From NCBI GenBank assembly GCA_046598395.1, contig JBKJIQ010000002.1, forward strand, positions 1 through 49,006: a DNA stretch of 49,006 nucleotides, given 5' to 3'. Made by a program: the position numbers and the translations under genes. Of the stretch, positions 8,429-16,860 are shown piece by piece. Positions within the stretch are counted from its first letter, which is position 1, and every line of letters begins with the position of its first letter. Below the pieces are notes generated by a model, which was given only the letters and a program-made list of their open reading frames with translations, did no database searches and had not been told where the DNA came from. The stretch comes from JAENVU01 sp046598395 (GTDB lineage: Bacteria; Actinomycetota; Acidimicrobiia; IMCC26256; JAENVU01).

Positions 8429-9649
8429 CTACCGACCAGTAGGGGTGCGGTCCTCCATGCCCCACGGCGAGCCGTAGGCGGTGAGGAGCTCCAGGAACGG
8501 CACCGCATCGAATGCCTCGGGCCCGAGGACGCCCGCACCCGCCCATGTCCCCGCCGCCAGCAACTCGAGGGCAATGACCGGATTGATCGCGGTCTGCCAG
8601 ACCACGGCTTGGTGGCCGTATTCGGCCATGCACCAGTCGTTGTCCACCACGTGAAAGAGATACACCTCGCGCGCGGCACCATCGGGGCCGGTTCCCGTTA
8701 CCCAGGTCCCGGCGCACGTTTTTCCGTGCATCCGATCGCCGAGCTCCGCCGGGTTGGGAAGCGATGCGGCCACAACATCGCGCGGGGAAACGTCGACGCC
8801 GCGCACGCGTATCGCATCCTTACGGTCGAGCCCGGTCTTATGGAGCGCTTCGAGTACCGAAATGAACTCGTCGCCCAGGCCGTACTTGAACGTGACGCGA
8901 TTGCAGTCGACCCAGCGGGGGATGAGCAGGACCTCTTCATGCTCGACGTTCACGCATTCCACCGGGCCAATGCCTTCGGGAAACACGAAGGTCTCGGGTT
9001 CCGAGAACGGTGCCGTGGTGTACCAACCGCGTTCGCGTTCCCAGATCACCGGCGGGTTGAGGCACTCCTCGATCGTGGTCCAAATCGAGAACGTTGGCGC
9101 GAAGTCGTACCCGTCGATGACGAGATTCGCGCCATCGCGTACGCCCACCTCGTCCACGACGGAGAATAAATGGTCGGCGGCGTAACGCGCGAACACGTCC
9201 GAGAGTCCCGGCTCCACGCCCATGCCGACGAGGGCGAGTTGGCCGGCGTGCTCCCAATCCGGTGCCACTGCAAACTGCGCGTCGCCGAGCATGACCCCCG
9301 TCTCCTCATGGGGCCGCTCGGGATGGGCCGCGGAGAGGTGCATCGCCATGTCGATATACGTGGCGCCTGCGGCGAACGCGCCATCGAAGATCGGCGGGTT
9401 CAGCCGCGGATCACATGCGTTGACCACCACATCGGCGCGCATCGATTTCGCCAACCCGGCCACCGACTCCGCGCTCGACGCGTCCACCACAGCCGCGGCG
9501 AGCCGCGAATCATTCATCCCGGCGATTGCCTTCTCGGCCCGACTCGCTTCGAGGTCGGCGATGGTCAGGTGTTCGAAGAAGTTGCGTCGGTGTGCGATTG
9601 CGACCATGGCGGACCCCACGCCGCCGGAACCCACAATCAGAATGCGCAT
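8429..9649 (-). CDS. Saccharopine dehydrogenase-like NAD(P)-dependent oxidoreductase
   Basis: The 406-residue protein begins with a Rossmann fold (MRILIVGSGGVGSAMVAIA) whose GSGGVGSA loop binds NAD(P). It continues with ADLEASRAEKAI and DVVVNACDPRLNPPIF, the layout of saccharopine dehydrogenase, carboxynorspermidine dehydrogenase and lysine 6-dehydrogenase relatives. The central GMGVEPGLSDVFARYAAD segment is also typical. Family members act on the C-N bond of amino-acid adducts. The exact substrate cannot be read from the sequence. ATG 9649 is well supported, with TAGCCT 6 nt upstream. It diverges from the E2-like gene, with both promoters in the 87-bp gap. Confidence 0.8.
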   Translation of the reverse strand: MRILIVGSGGVGSAMVAIAHRRNFFEHLTIADLEASRAEKAIAGMNDSRLAAAVVDASSAESVAGLAKSMRADVVVNACDPRLNPPIFDGAFAAGATYIDMAMHLSAAHPERPHEETGVMLGDAQFAVAPDWEHAGQLALVGMGVEPGLSDVFARYAADHLFSVVDEVGVRDGANLVIDGYDFAPTFSIWTTIEECLNPPVIWERERGWYTTAPFSEPETFVFPEGIGPVECVNVEHEEVLLIPRWVDCNRVTFKYGLGDEFISVLEALHKTGLDRKDAIRVRGVDVSPRDVVAASLPNPAELGDRMHGKTCAGTWVTGTGPDGAAREVYLFHVVDNDWCMAEYGHQAVVWQTAINPVIALELLAAGTWAGAGVLGPEAFDAVPFLELLTAYGSPWGMEDRTPTGR

Positions 9650-9655
9650 TAGGTC

Positions 9656-9661
9656 AGGCTA
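9656..9661 (-). promoter_or_regulatory. -10 hexamer for a leaderless start
   Basis: TAGCCT on the minus strand lies 6 nt before ATG 9649 of the saccharopine-dehydrogenase-like gene, with no ribosome site between. Confidence 0.55.
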
Positions 9662-9724
9662 CCGGTGGCGCGAGGTTTCGGGACGGTGCGGTCATGAGGC
9701 GGAACGCCGTGCTCCGAGTCCGGC

Positions 9725-9730
9725 TAGCGT
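9725..9730 (+). promoter_or_regulatory. -10 hexamer for a leaderless start
   Basis: TAGCGT lies 6 nt before GTG 9737, diverging from the hexamer at 9656-9661. It fixes the start of the E2-like gene. Confidence 0.5.
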
Positions 9731-9736
9731 TCTGGC

Positions 9737-10669
9737 GTGTTCTGGTGGCGCCGAGCGGACGGCGATCTCGTGAAAGATGGCACCGACTTACGTCGGGCCA
9801 TGCCTTACGTGATGCGGACCCGCAACGAATCAGCGGTCTACTTCGATCAGCGTATTGATGTCCGCAATGCCGAACAGTTTGTGCGCGCCTTTAACGTCGC
9901 CCATCCGGAGACGCGCACCACCCTGTTTCACGTGATCATGTGGGCGGCGCGCCAAGGCCTCGTCGAATATCCCGCGTTGAATCGCTTCGTTGCGGGTGGG
10001 CGTCATTACCAACGCCATGGGATTTGGATTTCCTATTCCGCGAAGCAACGGATGAAGAGCGGCGCGCCACTGCTGGTGTTGAAGCGGGAGTTCGCGCCGG
10101 ACGAAACCTTCGGCGCCATGGTGGGAGCGGTGGGTGACCAGTTGCACAGTGCGAAGTTCGGGGGAGCCAAGAGCACGGTCGACAGCGAACTCGGGTTGGT
10201 GCTCGCGCTCCCCGGTTTCTTGCGGCGGCTCGTGTTCGCGGCCTACCGATCGCTCGAAGCGCTGGGGATGTTCCCGAGCGCGTTCATCGACAGTGACCCG
10301 CTGTATGCAACCTTGTTTCTCACCGACCTCGGATCGCTGGGGATGGACCCGGCGTATCACCATCTCTATGAGTACGGGACGATCGGCATCTTCGGGGCGG
10401 TCGGTCGGGCACGTACTGAGTTGGTGGGCGACCCCAACACCGGCCGGATGGAACGCCAACGCATCGCCGCGCTGCGTTGGAGCTTCGACGAACGCGTCGA
10501 AGACGGTTTGTACGCCGGCTACGGACTCAAACACGTGAAGAAGCTCATCGAAGATCCGATCAAGGGTGGGATTGCACTCGGAGACGACGCGACGCTCGCG
10601 GTGCTCGAACGCGCCGATGTTGATATCACCGATGACTGCGAAGCCGTGACCGTCGTCGAAGAGGCGTGA
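9737..10669 (+). CDS. 2-oxoacid dehydrogenase E2-like acyltransferase domain, altered active site
   Basis: The 310-residue protein resembles the chloramphenicol-acetyltransferase-like catalytic core of E2 acyltransferases, without lipoyl or subunit-binding domains. The C-terminal signature reads SFDERVEDG around residues 249-257. The family norm is FDHRxxDG, with His as the catalytic base, so Glu252 replaces that His while Asp-Gly is kept. LFLTDLGSLGMDPAYHHLYEYGT matches the E2 strand before the active site. The protein may be a non-canonical acyltransferase or a non-catalytic binding protein. Its TGA overlaps the GTG of the gamma-glutamyltransferase gene by 4 bp, so they are co-translated. 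Confidence 0.7.
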   Translation: MFWWRRADGDLVKDGTDLRRAMPYVMRTRNESAVYFDQRIDVRNAEQFVRAFNVAHPETRTTLFHVIMWAARQGLVEYPALNRFVAGGRHYQRHGIWISYSAKQRMKSGAPLLVLKREFAPDETFGAMVGAVGDQLHSAKFGGAKSTVDSELGLVLALPGFLRRLVFAAYRSLEALGMFPSAFIDSDPLYATLFLTDLGSLGMDPAYHHLYEYGTIGIFGAVGRARTELVGDPNTGRMERQRIAALRWSFDERVEDGLYAGYGLKHVKKLIEDPIKGGIALGDDATLAVLERADVDITDDCEAVTVVEEA

Positions 10670-12216
10670 TACCGGCCTTCGCCGCGCCGTTCCCGCGGGC
10701 CGGAATTGCCACACCGCACTACCTCGCCTCCGCCGCCGGAGCTGCCGTGCTCGCCCGGGGCGGCAACGCCATCGACGCGATCATCGGCGCGAACCTCGCG
10801 CTCGGCGTCGTGGCGCCTTACTACTGCGGGTATGGCGGTGACATCTTCGCGATCGTCTGGGATGGCGAACTGCATGGCTATCTCGGGTCCGGCCGTTCAC
10901 CCGCTGCCGCCACCCTCGATGCGGTGCTCGACTCGCTGGGAGAGTCGCCGCTCTTGATTGGGCCGCACTCGGTCACGGTTCCGGGTGCCATCGCGGGATG
11001 GTTCGACCTGCTGGCGCGATTCGGCACGATGAGCTTTGGCGAACTCGCCGCCGACGCGATCCGCTTTGCCCGTCACGGTTTTGTCGTCACACCCCTCGGC
11101 ACGGCCGCGGCGCAGGGGTATTCGAAGCTCTACCGAAGGTTCCCCGAGTGGCAGGCGGTCTACGGAAACCTCGACGTCGGTGCGGTGCTCACGCAGGAAC
11201 CGCTCGCCCGTTTGATCGAACTGCTTGCGGCCGACGGTCCCGACGCGTACTACCGGGGCCCGGTCGCCGAGGACGTGGTGGCTGTGCTCGGCAGGTACGG
11301 CGGCTTGATGCAGGCCACTGATCTCGGTGCCCATGTTGGTCGTTGGACTGCACCGCTCCAAGTCCCGTATCGAGATGTCATGGTCGCGGAACTTCCTCCA
11401 CCGACCCAGGGCATCGCGGTGCTCGAAATCTTGCGCATCCTCGACGGCTATGAGCTCGCGTCGATGACGCCCACGGATCGCGCGCACGTGATCATCGAGG
11501 CGGTGAGGATCGGATTGCGTGACCGCAACGACCACATCACGGATCCAGATGCGATGCACATCGAGGCGATCGATCTCGTAGCCGACGATTGGGTGGCCGC
11601 TCGCCGGGACCAGATCGACCTCACACGAGCGAGCGCACCCGTGCCGGCGCATCCCCAGCGCGGTGGCACCGCGTACCTCTGCGCCGCGGATGACCACGGC
11701 TTGATGGTGAGTTTGATTCAGTCGAACTTCACCGGTTTCGGTTCGGGGGTGCACGTTCCGGAGTGGGGAATCAACCTCAACAATCGCGGGTCTTCGTTCG
11801 TGCTCGATGCTGCGCACGTCAATGCGATGGCGCCATCGAAGTTGCCGATGCATACGTTGATCCCGGCCATGGTGTTGCGTGACGGAACGCCGTCGGTGGT
11901 GTTCGGTTCCATGGGTGGTGATGCGCAGGCCCAGGTGCACGCGCAGGTGCTCACGTCGATCATCGACGACGGGACCGACTTGCAAGCCGCGATCGATGCA
12001 CCCCGGTGGCGGGTGGAACCGTGGGACTGGCGACTTCGGGTCGAAGCGTCCTATGACGGCGGCGTGCGCTCGGGGCTCTCCGCACGCGGTCATGAGTTGA
12101 TCGAGGTCGCGGATCTCGACTCCGGGATGGGCCACGCTCACGCCATCGGTGTGGGTCCCCACGGCTACCGAGTCGCCACCGATCCTCGGGCCGAAGGCGC
12201 CGCAGTCGGAATGTAA
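10666..12216 (+). CDS. Gamma-glutamyltransferase family protein
   Basis: The 516-residue protein matches gamma-glutamyltranspeptidases, Ntn hydrolases made as a proenzyme cut before a Thr. The N-terminal part has ATPHYLASAAGAAVLARGGN and NAIDAIIGANLALGVV. The probable cleavage site and nucleophile is Thr335 in QRGGTAYLCAADDHG, and the small-subunit end has FGSMGGDAQAQVHAQVL. There is no signal peptide, so it is probably cytoplasmic and may act on a gamma-glutamyl amide or a related cephalosporin-acylase-type substrate. GTG 10666 overlaps the preceding stop as GTGA. Family assignment is strong; the substrate is unknown. Confidence 0.85.
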   Translation: MIPAFAAPFPRAGIATPHYLASAAGAAVLARGGNAIDAIIGANLALGVVAPYYCGYGGDIFAIVWDGELHGYLGSGRSPAAATLDAVLDSLGESPLLIGPHSVTVPGAIAGWFDLLARFGTMSFGELAADAIRFARHGFVVTPLGTAAAQGYSKLYRRFPEWQAVYGNLDVGAVLTQEPLARLIELLAADGPDAYYRGPVAEDVVAVLGRYGGLMQATDLGAHVGRWTAPLQVPYRDVMVAELPPPTQGIAVLEILRILDGYELASMTPTDRAHVIIEAVRIGLRDRNDHITDPDAMHIEAIDLVADDWVAARRDQIDLTRASAPVPAHPQRGGTAYLCAADDHGLMVSLIQSNFTGFGSGVHVPEWGINLNNRGSSFVLDAAHVNAMAPSKLPMHTLIPAMVLRDGTPSVVFGSMGGDAQAQVHAQVLTSIIDDGTDLQAAIDAPRWRVEPWDWRLRVEASYDGGVRSGLSARGHELIEVADLDSGMGHAHAIGVGPHGYRVATDPRAEGAAVGM

Positions 12217-12219
12217 CCT
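12214..12219 (+). promoter_or_regulatory. -10 hexamer for a leaderless start
   Basis: TAACCT overlaps the TAA stop of the gamma-glutamyltransferase gene and lies 6 nt before ATG 12226. It suggests the MoxR-CoxE-XdhC genes have their own leaderless promoter. Confidence 0.5.
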
Positions 12220-12225
12220 TGTCGG

Positions 12226-13113
12226 ATGGTTGATTCCGTTGCCGAGGTCAGCGACGCCCTCGCGGCGCACGACTACTTCGCCGATGCGGGACTCGCGACC
12301 ACGATTTTTCTCGCCCTCAGTTTGCAACGTCCGTTGCTGCTCGAAGGCGAAGCGGGAGTCGGCAAGACCGAGGTCGCCAAAGTGTTGGCCCGCTGGCAGG
12401 GCGCGGAGTTGGTGCGGCTCCAATGTTACGAAGGCATCGACGCCGCACAGGCCCTGTACGAATGGGATTACTCCCGTCAGCTCCTCCATCTGCGCGCCAC
12501 CGAGGCGGCCGGCGCGCCGGTTGATGAAGACGAGTTGTATACGGAACGCTTCTTGGTGCGCCGACCGCTGCTGCGCGCGATTGACCACACCGCGGTGGTC
12601 CCACCGGTGCTGCTGGTGGACGAGATCGACCGAGCCGACGACGAGTTCGAGGCGTTCCTGCTCGAGTTGCTCTCCGACTATTCCGTGACCATTCCTGAGC
12701 TCGGCGAGATCCGCGCCAAGGTCCCGCCGATTGTGGTGCTCACCTCGAACCGAACCCGCGATGTACACGACGCCCTGAAGCGACGCTGCCTCTATCACTG
12801 GATCGATCATCCCGATTTTGAGCGCGAGGTCGCGATCGTGTCCCACAAGGCACCGGGCATCACCGATTCGCTCGCGGTTGAGGTTGCGGGGGCAGCGGGG
12901 GCACTCCGGGCCATTGATCTCTACAAGCCGCCCGGGGTGGCCGAGACCATCGACTGGGCGACGGCGCTCACGCGGCTTGGCTGCGCTCGAATCGACGAAG
13001 CTGCGGTTCAAGCAACGCTCGGTGTGGTGCTCAAGTACCGAGAAGACCAAGCTCGCGTCCTCGACCACGGCCTTGGGTTGATCGTCGCGGCCGCGGGCGC
13101 GCACCGTGAGTGA
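12226..13113 (+). CDS. MoxR-family AAA+ ATPase (CoxD-like)
   Basis: The 295-residue AAA+ ATPase has Walker A GEAGVGKT at residues 41-48, Walker B LLVDEIDRAD near residue 127, and a sensor-like VVLTSNRTRDVHDALKRRC with the Arg pair. The segment LQCYEGIDAAQALYEWDYSRQ is typical of the CoxD branch of MoxR proteins. CoxD works with the VWA protein CoxE to insert sulfur and copper into the active site of aerobic CO dehydrogenase in known systems. The next gene is a CoxE homologue, overlapping by 8 bp, which supports that pairing. No CO dehydrogenase subunit lies nearby, so the client enzyme is unknown. Confidence 0.85.
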   Translation: MVDSVAEVSDALAAHDYFADAGLATTIFLALSLQRPLLLEGEAGVGKTEVAKVLARWQGAELVRLQCYEGIDAAQALYEWDYSRQLLHLRATEAAGAPVDEDELYTERFLVRRPLLRAIDHTAVVPPVLLVDEIDRADDEFEAFLLELLSDYSVTIPELGEIRAKVPPIVVLTSNRTRDVHDALKRRCLYHWIDHPDFEREVAIVSHKAPGITDSLAVEVAGAAGALRAIDLYKPPGVAETIDWATALTRLGCARIDEAAVQATLGVVLKYREDQARVLDHGLGLIVAAAGAHRE

Positions 13114-14260
13114 CGTCGGCGTCGACGAGGCGATCTCGGCGCGCGCGGTGGTGGGGTTCGCACGGCTGCTTCGAGCCGCGGGCCTGGCGGTATCAGCCGA
13201 CAGCACGGTGTTGTTTGCCGACGCGCTGAGCGTGGTAGGTGGAAGCCAAGCAGAGCAGGTCTACTGGGCCGCGCGTGCAACCTTGTGCCGACGGCCCGAA
13301 GCCATCGAACGGTTCGACGCATGTTTTGCCGCCTGGTTCTCCACCGCTTTCACGCAGAACACTCCTCTTGGCGAACTCCCGGACTCCTTCATGCCCGAGG
13401 TGGTCATCGCATTCGATGACCCGACCGACCCCGGAACCGACGGCCCGCGCCACGACGAAGATGCCGGCGACGTGCCGACGCTGGCCGTGCGGTTCAGCCA
13501 GGCCGAAACGTTGCGTCAACGCGACTTTGCCACCTACACGACCGTCGAACATGTTGCCGCGCGCCGAGCGGTCGCAGAGCTTCGAGTCGTGGCCGTTCGC
13601 CGGCGGTCGCGTCGGTTGGTCGGGTCCAAGGCGCGGGGTCGCCCCGATGTGCGTCGCACCATGCGGGCCGCGATGCGGACCGACGGTGAACCGCTGCGGC
13701 GCGCGTATCGTGCGCTGTCGACCCGGCCGCGACGCCTCGTGTTGCTGTGCGACGTGAGTGGCTCGATGGAGCCATACGCGCGGGTGATCATCCAGTTCCT
13801 GCACAGTGCGGTGGTCGCCCGCCGCCACGTTGAAGCATTCGCGCTCGGAACCCGCCTCACTCGTTTGACTCGAGAGTTGATGAACCGCGACCCTGATGCT
13901 GCGATCGCGAGCGCGGCGCAACGGGTGACGGACTGGTCCGGCGGTACTCGACTCGGCGAGACGCTGCGGACCTTCAATGACGAGTGGGGCGTCCGTGGGA
14001 TGGCTCGCGGCGCGGTGGTCGTGGTGATATCCGACGGCTGGGATCGCGGCGAGCCTGCCCTTCTGGCCGAGCAAATGCAACGATTGGCGCGGGTCGCGCA
14101 TCGGGTGGTGTGGGTGAATCCGTTGAAGGCGTCACCGGGCTTTGCTCCGCTGGCCGCGGGTATGGCTGCCGCGCTCCCATACGTCGACGAGTTCGTGGAA
14201 GGTCACTCGTTGGCGTCGCTCATAGATCTGGTCAAGATTCTCGAAGGGCAGGACGCGTGA
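13106..14260 (+). CDS. VWA-domain protein, CoxE-like
   Basis: The 384-residue protein has an N-terminal helical CoxE region and a von Willebrand A domain whose metal-ion site DVSGS (Asp216, Ser218, Ser220) is intact in LVLLCDVSGSMEPYARV. The last metal-site region appears in VVVISDGWDRGEP. CoxE proteins pair with MoxR/CoxD ATPases, as subunits of a metal-centre maturation machine. The GTG start at 13106 overlaps the ATPase gene by 8 bp, and the stop overlaps the XdhC N-domain GTG as GTGA. Basic segments (RRRSRRL, RRAYRALSTRPRRL) lie before the VWA domain. Confidence 0.85.
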   Translation: MSDVGVDEAISARAVVGFARLLRAAGLAVSADSTVLFADALSVVGGSQAEQVYWAARATLCRRPEAIERFDACFAAWFSTAFTQNTPLGELPDSFMPEVVIAFDDPTDPGTDGPRHDEDAGDVPTLAVRFSQAETLRQRDFATYTTVEHVAARRAVAELRVVAVRRRSRRLVGSKARGRPDVRRTMRAAMRTDGEPLRRAYRALSTRPRRLVLLCDVSGSMEPYARVIIQFLHSAVVARRHVEAFALGTRLTRLTRELMNRDPDAAIASAAQRVTDWSGGTRLGETLRTFNDEWGVRGMARGAVVVVISDGWDRGEPALLAEQMQRLARVAHRVVWVNPLKASPGFAPLAAGMAAALPYVDEFVEGHSLASLIDLVKILEGQDA

Positions 14261-14574
14261 AGGAAGTGCTCGACGACATCGATCGCTGGCGTGGCGCGGG
14301 CCAGCGAGTCGCGGTGGCCCGAGTGGTGGACGTGGAGGGGTCCGGCCCACGCGACCCGGGGGCAACGATGGCCGTCAGCGAAACCGGCGAAGTCGCGGGC
14401 TCGGTGTCGGGCGGGTGCGTCGAAGGTGCAGTCGTCGCAGAGGCACTCCAGATTCTGGCGGGAGACAAGGAGCGAGGAATCGTGAGCTTCGGCTTCTCGG
14501 ACGACGACGCGTTTGCGGTCGGGCTGACCTGTGGTGGAACCATCCACCTGTACGTGGAACCCCTCGACTGGTGA
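14257..14574 (+). CDS. XdhC/CoxI N-terminal domain protein
   Basis: This 105-residue protein is the XdhC_CoxI domain alone. It has EGSGPRDPGATMAVSETGE, the conserved SGGCVEGAVVAEAL loop, and GLTCGGTIHLYVEPL at the end with the conserved Cys-Gly-Gly. XdhC family proteins bind molybdenum cofactor and help sulfurate it for xanthine dehydrogenase or CO dehydrogenase. Most family members carry this domain joined to a Rossmann domain; here the second half is a separate gene that overlaps by 4 bp. The GTG start overlaps the coxE stop. The two products presumably associate. Confidence 0.85.
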   Translation: MKEVLDDIDRWRGAGQRVAVARVVDVEGSGPRDPGATMAVSETGEVAGSVSGGCVEGAVVAEALQILAGDKERGIVSFGFSDDDAFAVGLTCGGTIHLYVEPLDW

Positions 14575-15389
14575 GTGGGGAACCGGTCGGTCCATCGAGC
14601 GGTGCCCCGATGATCTTTGCGGCGTTGTCGGAAGCGTTGCGCGCCGATCGCGAAGTCGCCCTGGCGACCGTGGTCGAAGGACCGAACCTCGGCGCGAAGT
14701 TGTTGGTCGATCCCGGCACGGTCGCCCGGGGGAGTCTCGGTGACCGCGATCTCGATCGCGTGGTGGCGCGCGATGCGCTCGGCGAACTCGGCGCCGGGTT
14801 GTCTTCGACCCGCCACTACGGTGCGCACGGCGAGGCCCGCGAGCGGACGGTCGGCGTGTTCATCGAGAGCTTTGCCGCGCCACCGCGCATGATCATTTTC
14901 GGCGCGGTCGACTTCACCGCCGCGTTGGCACGCGTGGCCAAGGTCTTGGGCTACCGCGTCACGGTGTGCGATGCGCGCGCCGTGTTCGCGACGCGCGCTC
15001 GGTTTCCCATGGCCGACGAAGTGGTCAACGAGTGGCCCGATCGGCATCTCGGTGCCGTCGGTGCATCTCTCGGAGTGCGTGACGCGGTCTGTGTCTTGAC
15101 CCATGATGCGAAATTCGATGTGCCGGCGATCGTCGGGGCACTGGCCACGGGGGTGGGGTATCTCGGCGCCATGGGATCACGACGCACCCACGCGACCCGC
15201 GTGGCGCGGCTCCGGGAGGCGGGCGTGGACACGGCCGGTCTGGCCCGAGTGATGGCGCCCATCGGGCTCGATATCGGGTCTCGGACGCCGGAGGAAGCCG
15301 CGGTGGCGATCTGCGCGGAGATCATCGCCCTGCGTACGGGACGGACCGCGGTCCCGAGCCTCCGTGACGGCAGTGGCCCCATCCACTAA
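14571..15389 (+). CDS. XdhC C-terminal Rossmann-domain protein
   Basis: The 272-residue protein starts at GTG 14571, which overlaps the preceding stop as GTGA. Residues 1-110 resemble a second, degenerate XdhC-type region (LATVVEGPNLGAKLLVDPG, FIESFAAPPRM). Residues from about 110 form the XdhC_C Rossmann domain (MIIFGAVDFTAALARVAKVLG, YRVTVCDARAVFATRARFP, AVCVLTHDAKFDVPAI, GYLGAMGSRRTHATR). It probably completes the split XdhC and delivers sulfurated molybdenum cofactor to a hydroxylase that is not encoded here. The SDR gene starts 11 bases after its stop. Confidence 0.85.
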   Translation: MSGEPVGPSSGAPMIFAALSEALRADREVALATVVEGPNLGAKLLVDPGTVARGSLGDRDLDRVVARDALGELGAGLSSTRHYGAHGEARERTVGVFIESFAAPPRMIIFGAVDFTAALARVAKVLGYRVTVCDARAVFATRARFPMADEVVNEWPDRHLGAVGASLGVRDAVCVLTHDAKFDVPAIVGALATGVGYLGAMGSRRTHATRVARLREAGVDTAGLARVMAPIGLDIGSRTPEEAAVAICAEIIALRTGRTAVPSLRDGSGPIH

Positions 15390-15400
15390 GAACTAGACGT

Positions 15401-16147
15401 ATGGACCTCCATCTCACTGGTCGTCGGTGTGCAGTCGCGGCGGCATCGAAGGGCCTCGGGTTCGCGGCGGCCACTGCGCTCGCGGTCGAAGGCGCCACCG
15501 TTGCGATTTGTGGTCGTGACCGCGACCGTATTGAAGCCGCCGCGGCCAAGATTGGGCACGGCGTCGTTCCCATCGTGGCCGATGTGGGAACCGCGGCCGG
15601 GGCGGTCAGTTTCATCAACGCGGCCCGTGCGGCACTCGGTGGTATCGACATCCTGGTCGCGAACGCCGGTGGACCGCCGGCAGGTGACTTTGGCGCGATC
15701 GGCGATCTGGATGCGTACACCCGGGCGTTCGAGCTCAACGCACTCTCGACGATCGCGATGTGTTACGAAACGGTCCCCACGATGCAACGCCAGGGTTGGG
15801 GGAGAGTGCTCGCGATCACGTCGATCGCGGCCCGGCAGCCGATTGCGAACCTCATTCTGTCCAACACTGCGAGGGCCGGGCTCACGGGTTTCCTCAAGAC
15901 GCTTGCACGCGAGGTGGCCCACGACGGTGTCACGGTCAACAGTCTGCAGCCCGGCCTGCACGCCACCGAACGCATCACCGATCTCTATGGCGATCCGGCA
16001 GGACTGGGTGCCGCGGTTCCGGCGGGTACGATCGGCGACCCGGCCGATTTCGGAGCGTTCGTCGCCTTTCTCTGCTCCGACGCGGCCAAGTATGTGACGG
16101 GGACTTCCATCCCCGTTGATGGTGGAGCCGATAGCGGACTGCAATGA
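15401..16147 (+). CDS. Short-chain dehydrogenase with non-canonical active site
   Basis: The 248-residue protein is an SDR-fold oxidoreductase. It has AAASKGLGFAAA as the nucleotide loop (TGxxxGxG variant), VANAGGPP in place of NNAG, and a C-terminal YVTGTSIPVDGGADSG. The catalytic Ser is Ser141 in ITSIAA. The YxxxK pair is replaced: the aligned stretch is Ser154-Asn-Thr-Ala-Arg158 in LSNTARAGLTGF. This SNxxRAG pattern is, to my knowledge, shared by a branch of SDR proteins annotated as 3-oxoacyl-ACP reductases, so activity may be retained by another route. No ribosome site is visible. It follows the xdhC genes and may belong to the same transcript. Confidence 0.8.
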   Translation: MDLHLTGRRCAVAAASKGLGFAAATALAVEGATVAICGRDRDRIEAAAAKIGHGVVPIVADVGTAAGAVSFINAARAALGGIDILVANAGGPPAGDFGAIGDLDAYTRAFELNALSTIAMCYETVPTMQRQGWGRVLAITSIAARQPIANLILSNTARAGLTGFLKTLAREVAHDGVTVNSLQPGLHATERITDLYGDPAGLGAAVPAGTIGDPADFGAFVAFLCSDAAKYVTGTSIPVDGGADSGLQ

Positions 16148-16235
16148 CGGGCGCCCGCCCATGATCCGACACGTCTTCGTGATCCTCACCCGGCCTCAGG
16201 CGGCGCAGTACGCCAGATGACAACGTCGGCTGACC

Positions 16236-16241
16236 TACCCT
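16236..16241 (+). promoter_or_regulatory. -10 hexamer for a near-leaderless start
   Basis: TACCCT lies 7 nt before ATG 16249 of the CDP-alcohol phosphotransferase gene. No ribosome site is visible. Confidence 0.4.
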
Positions 16242-16248
16242 GAACGCC

Positions 16249-16860
16249 ATGCCGGACACGCCTCGAGATCGCGGACTCTGGACGATCCCGAACCTGATTT
16301 CCGTACTGCGCTTGGCCGCGGTTCCCTGGTTCATGTGGCTGTTGCTCCACGACGACCGTCCGATTGCGGCAGGCGTGGTCCTCGCGATCCTCGGCGCGAC
16401 CGACTGGGTTGACGGCTACATCGCGCGTCACTTCGATCAGGGCAGCAAGTTCGGGCAGATCATCGATCCGATCGCGGATCGGTTTCTGATCATTGCGGCG
16501 GGATTCGCGCTGCTCGTATCGGGTTACGTACCGACGTGGGTAGGCGTATTGGTATTGGTGCGGGAGGCGATCGTGAGTAGCGCGACCGTTGGGCTCGCGG
16601 CGATGGGCGCGCGGCGCATCGAAGTGCAGTGGGTCGGCAAAGCAGGAACGCTCGCGTTGATGGTGGGGTTGCCGATGTTCTTGTGGCTTGGCGATTCGGC
16701 GCCGGGCACGGGTCATCAGGTACTCGCTGCAATTACGTGGTTCTTCACCATCAGCGGTCTGGTGATGAGCTGCTACGCGACCGTCGGCTACATCCCCATC
16801 GGGCTCCAGGCCCTACGAGAAGGTCGAGCCGCGCGAGCGGCCACGGAAGGATTGTCATGA
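16249..16860 (+). CDS. CDP-alcohol phosphatidyltransferase (PgsA-like)
   Basis: The 203-residue membrane enzyme has the full CDP-alcohol phosphotransferase motif: Asp52, Asp55-Gly56, Ala59-Arg60, Gly69, Asp73 and Asp77, with correct spacing. About five or six membrane segments follow. The N-terminal WTIPNLISVLRLAAVP is typical of phosphatidylglycerophosphate synthases and relatives. It transfers a phosphatidyl group from CDP-diacylglycerol to an alcohol such as glycerol-3-phosphate or inositol phosphate; the acceptor cannot be fixed. It overlaps the next gene as ATGA, which suggests coupling with cell-envelope sugar metabolism. Confidence 0.85.
   Translation: MPDTPRDRGLWTIPNLISVLRLAAVPWFMWLLLHDDRPIAAGVVLAILGATDWVDGYIARHFDQGSKFGQIIDPIADRFLIIAAGFALLVSGYVPTWVGVLVLVREAIVSSATVGLAAMGARRIEVQWVGKAGTLALMVGLPMFLWLGDSAPGTGHQVLAAITWFFTISGLVMSCYATVGYIPIGLQALREGRAARAATEGLS

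Noticed and set aside
6887..9169. 760-codon open frame on the plus strand
   Set aside because: It runs across several real genes on both strands (hemolysin III in another frame, the saccharopine-dehydrogenase-like gene in reverse). Its product has no family character.
10897..13206. 769-codon reverse open frame
   Set aside because: It lies antisense to gamma-glutamyltransferase and MoxR, both clear genes. Long antisense frames are expected in GC-rich DNA.
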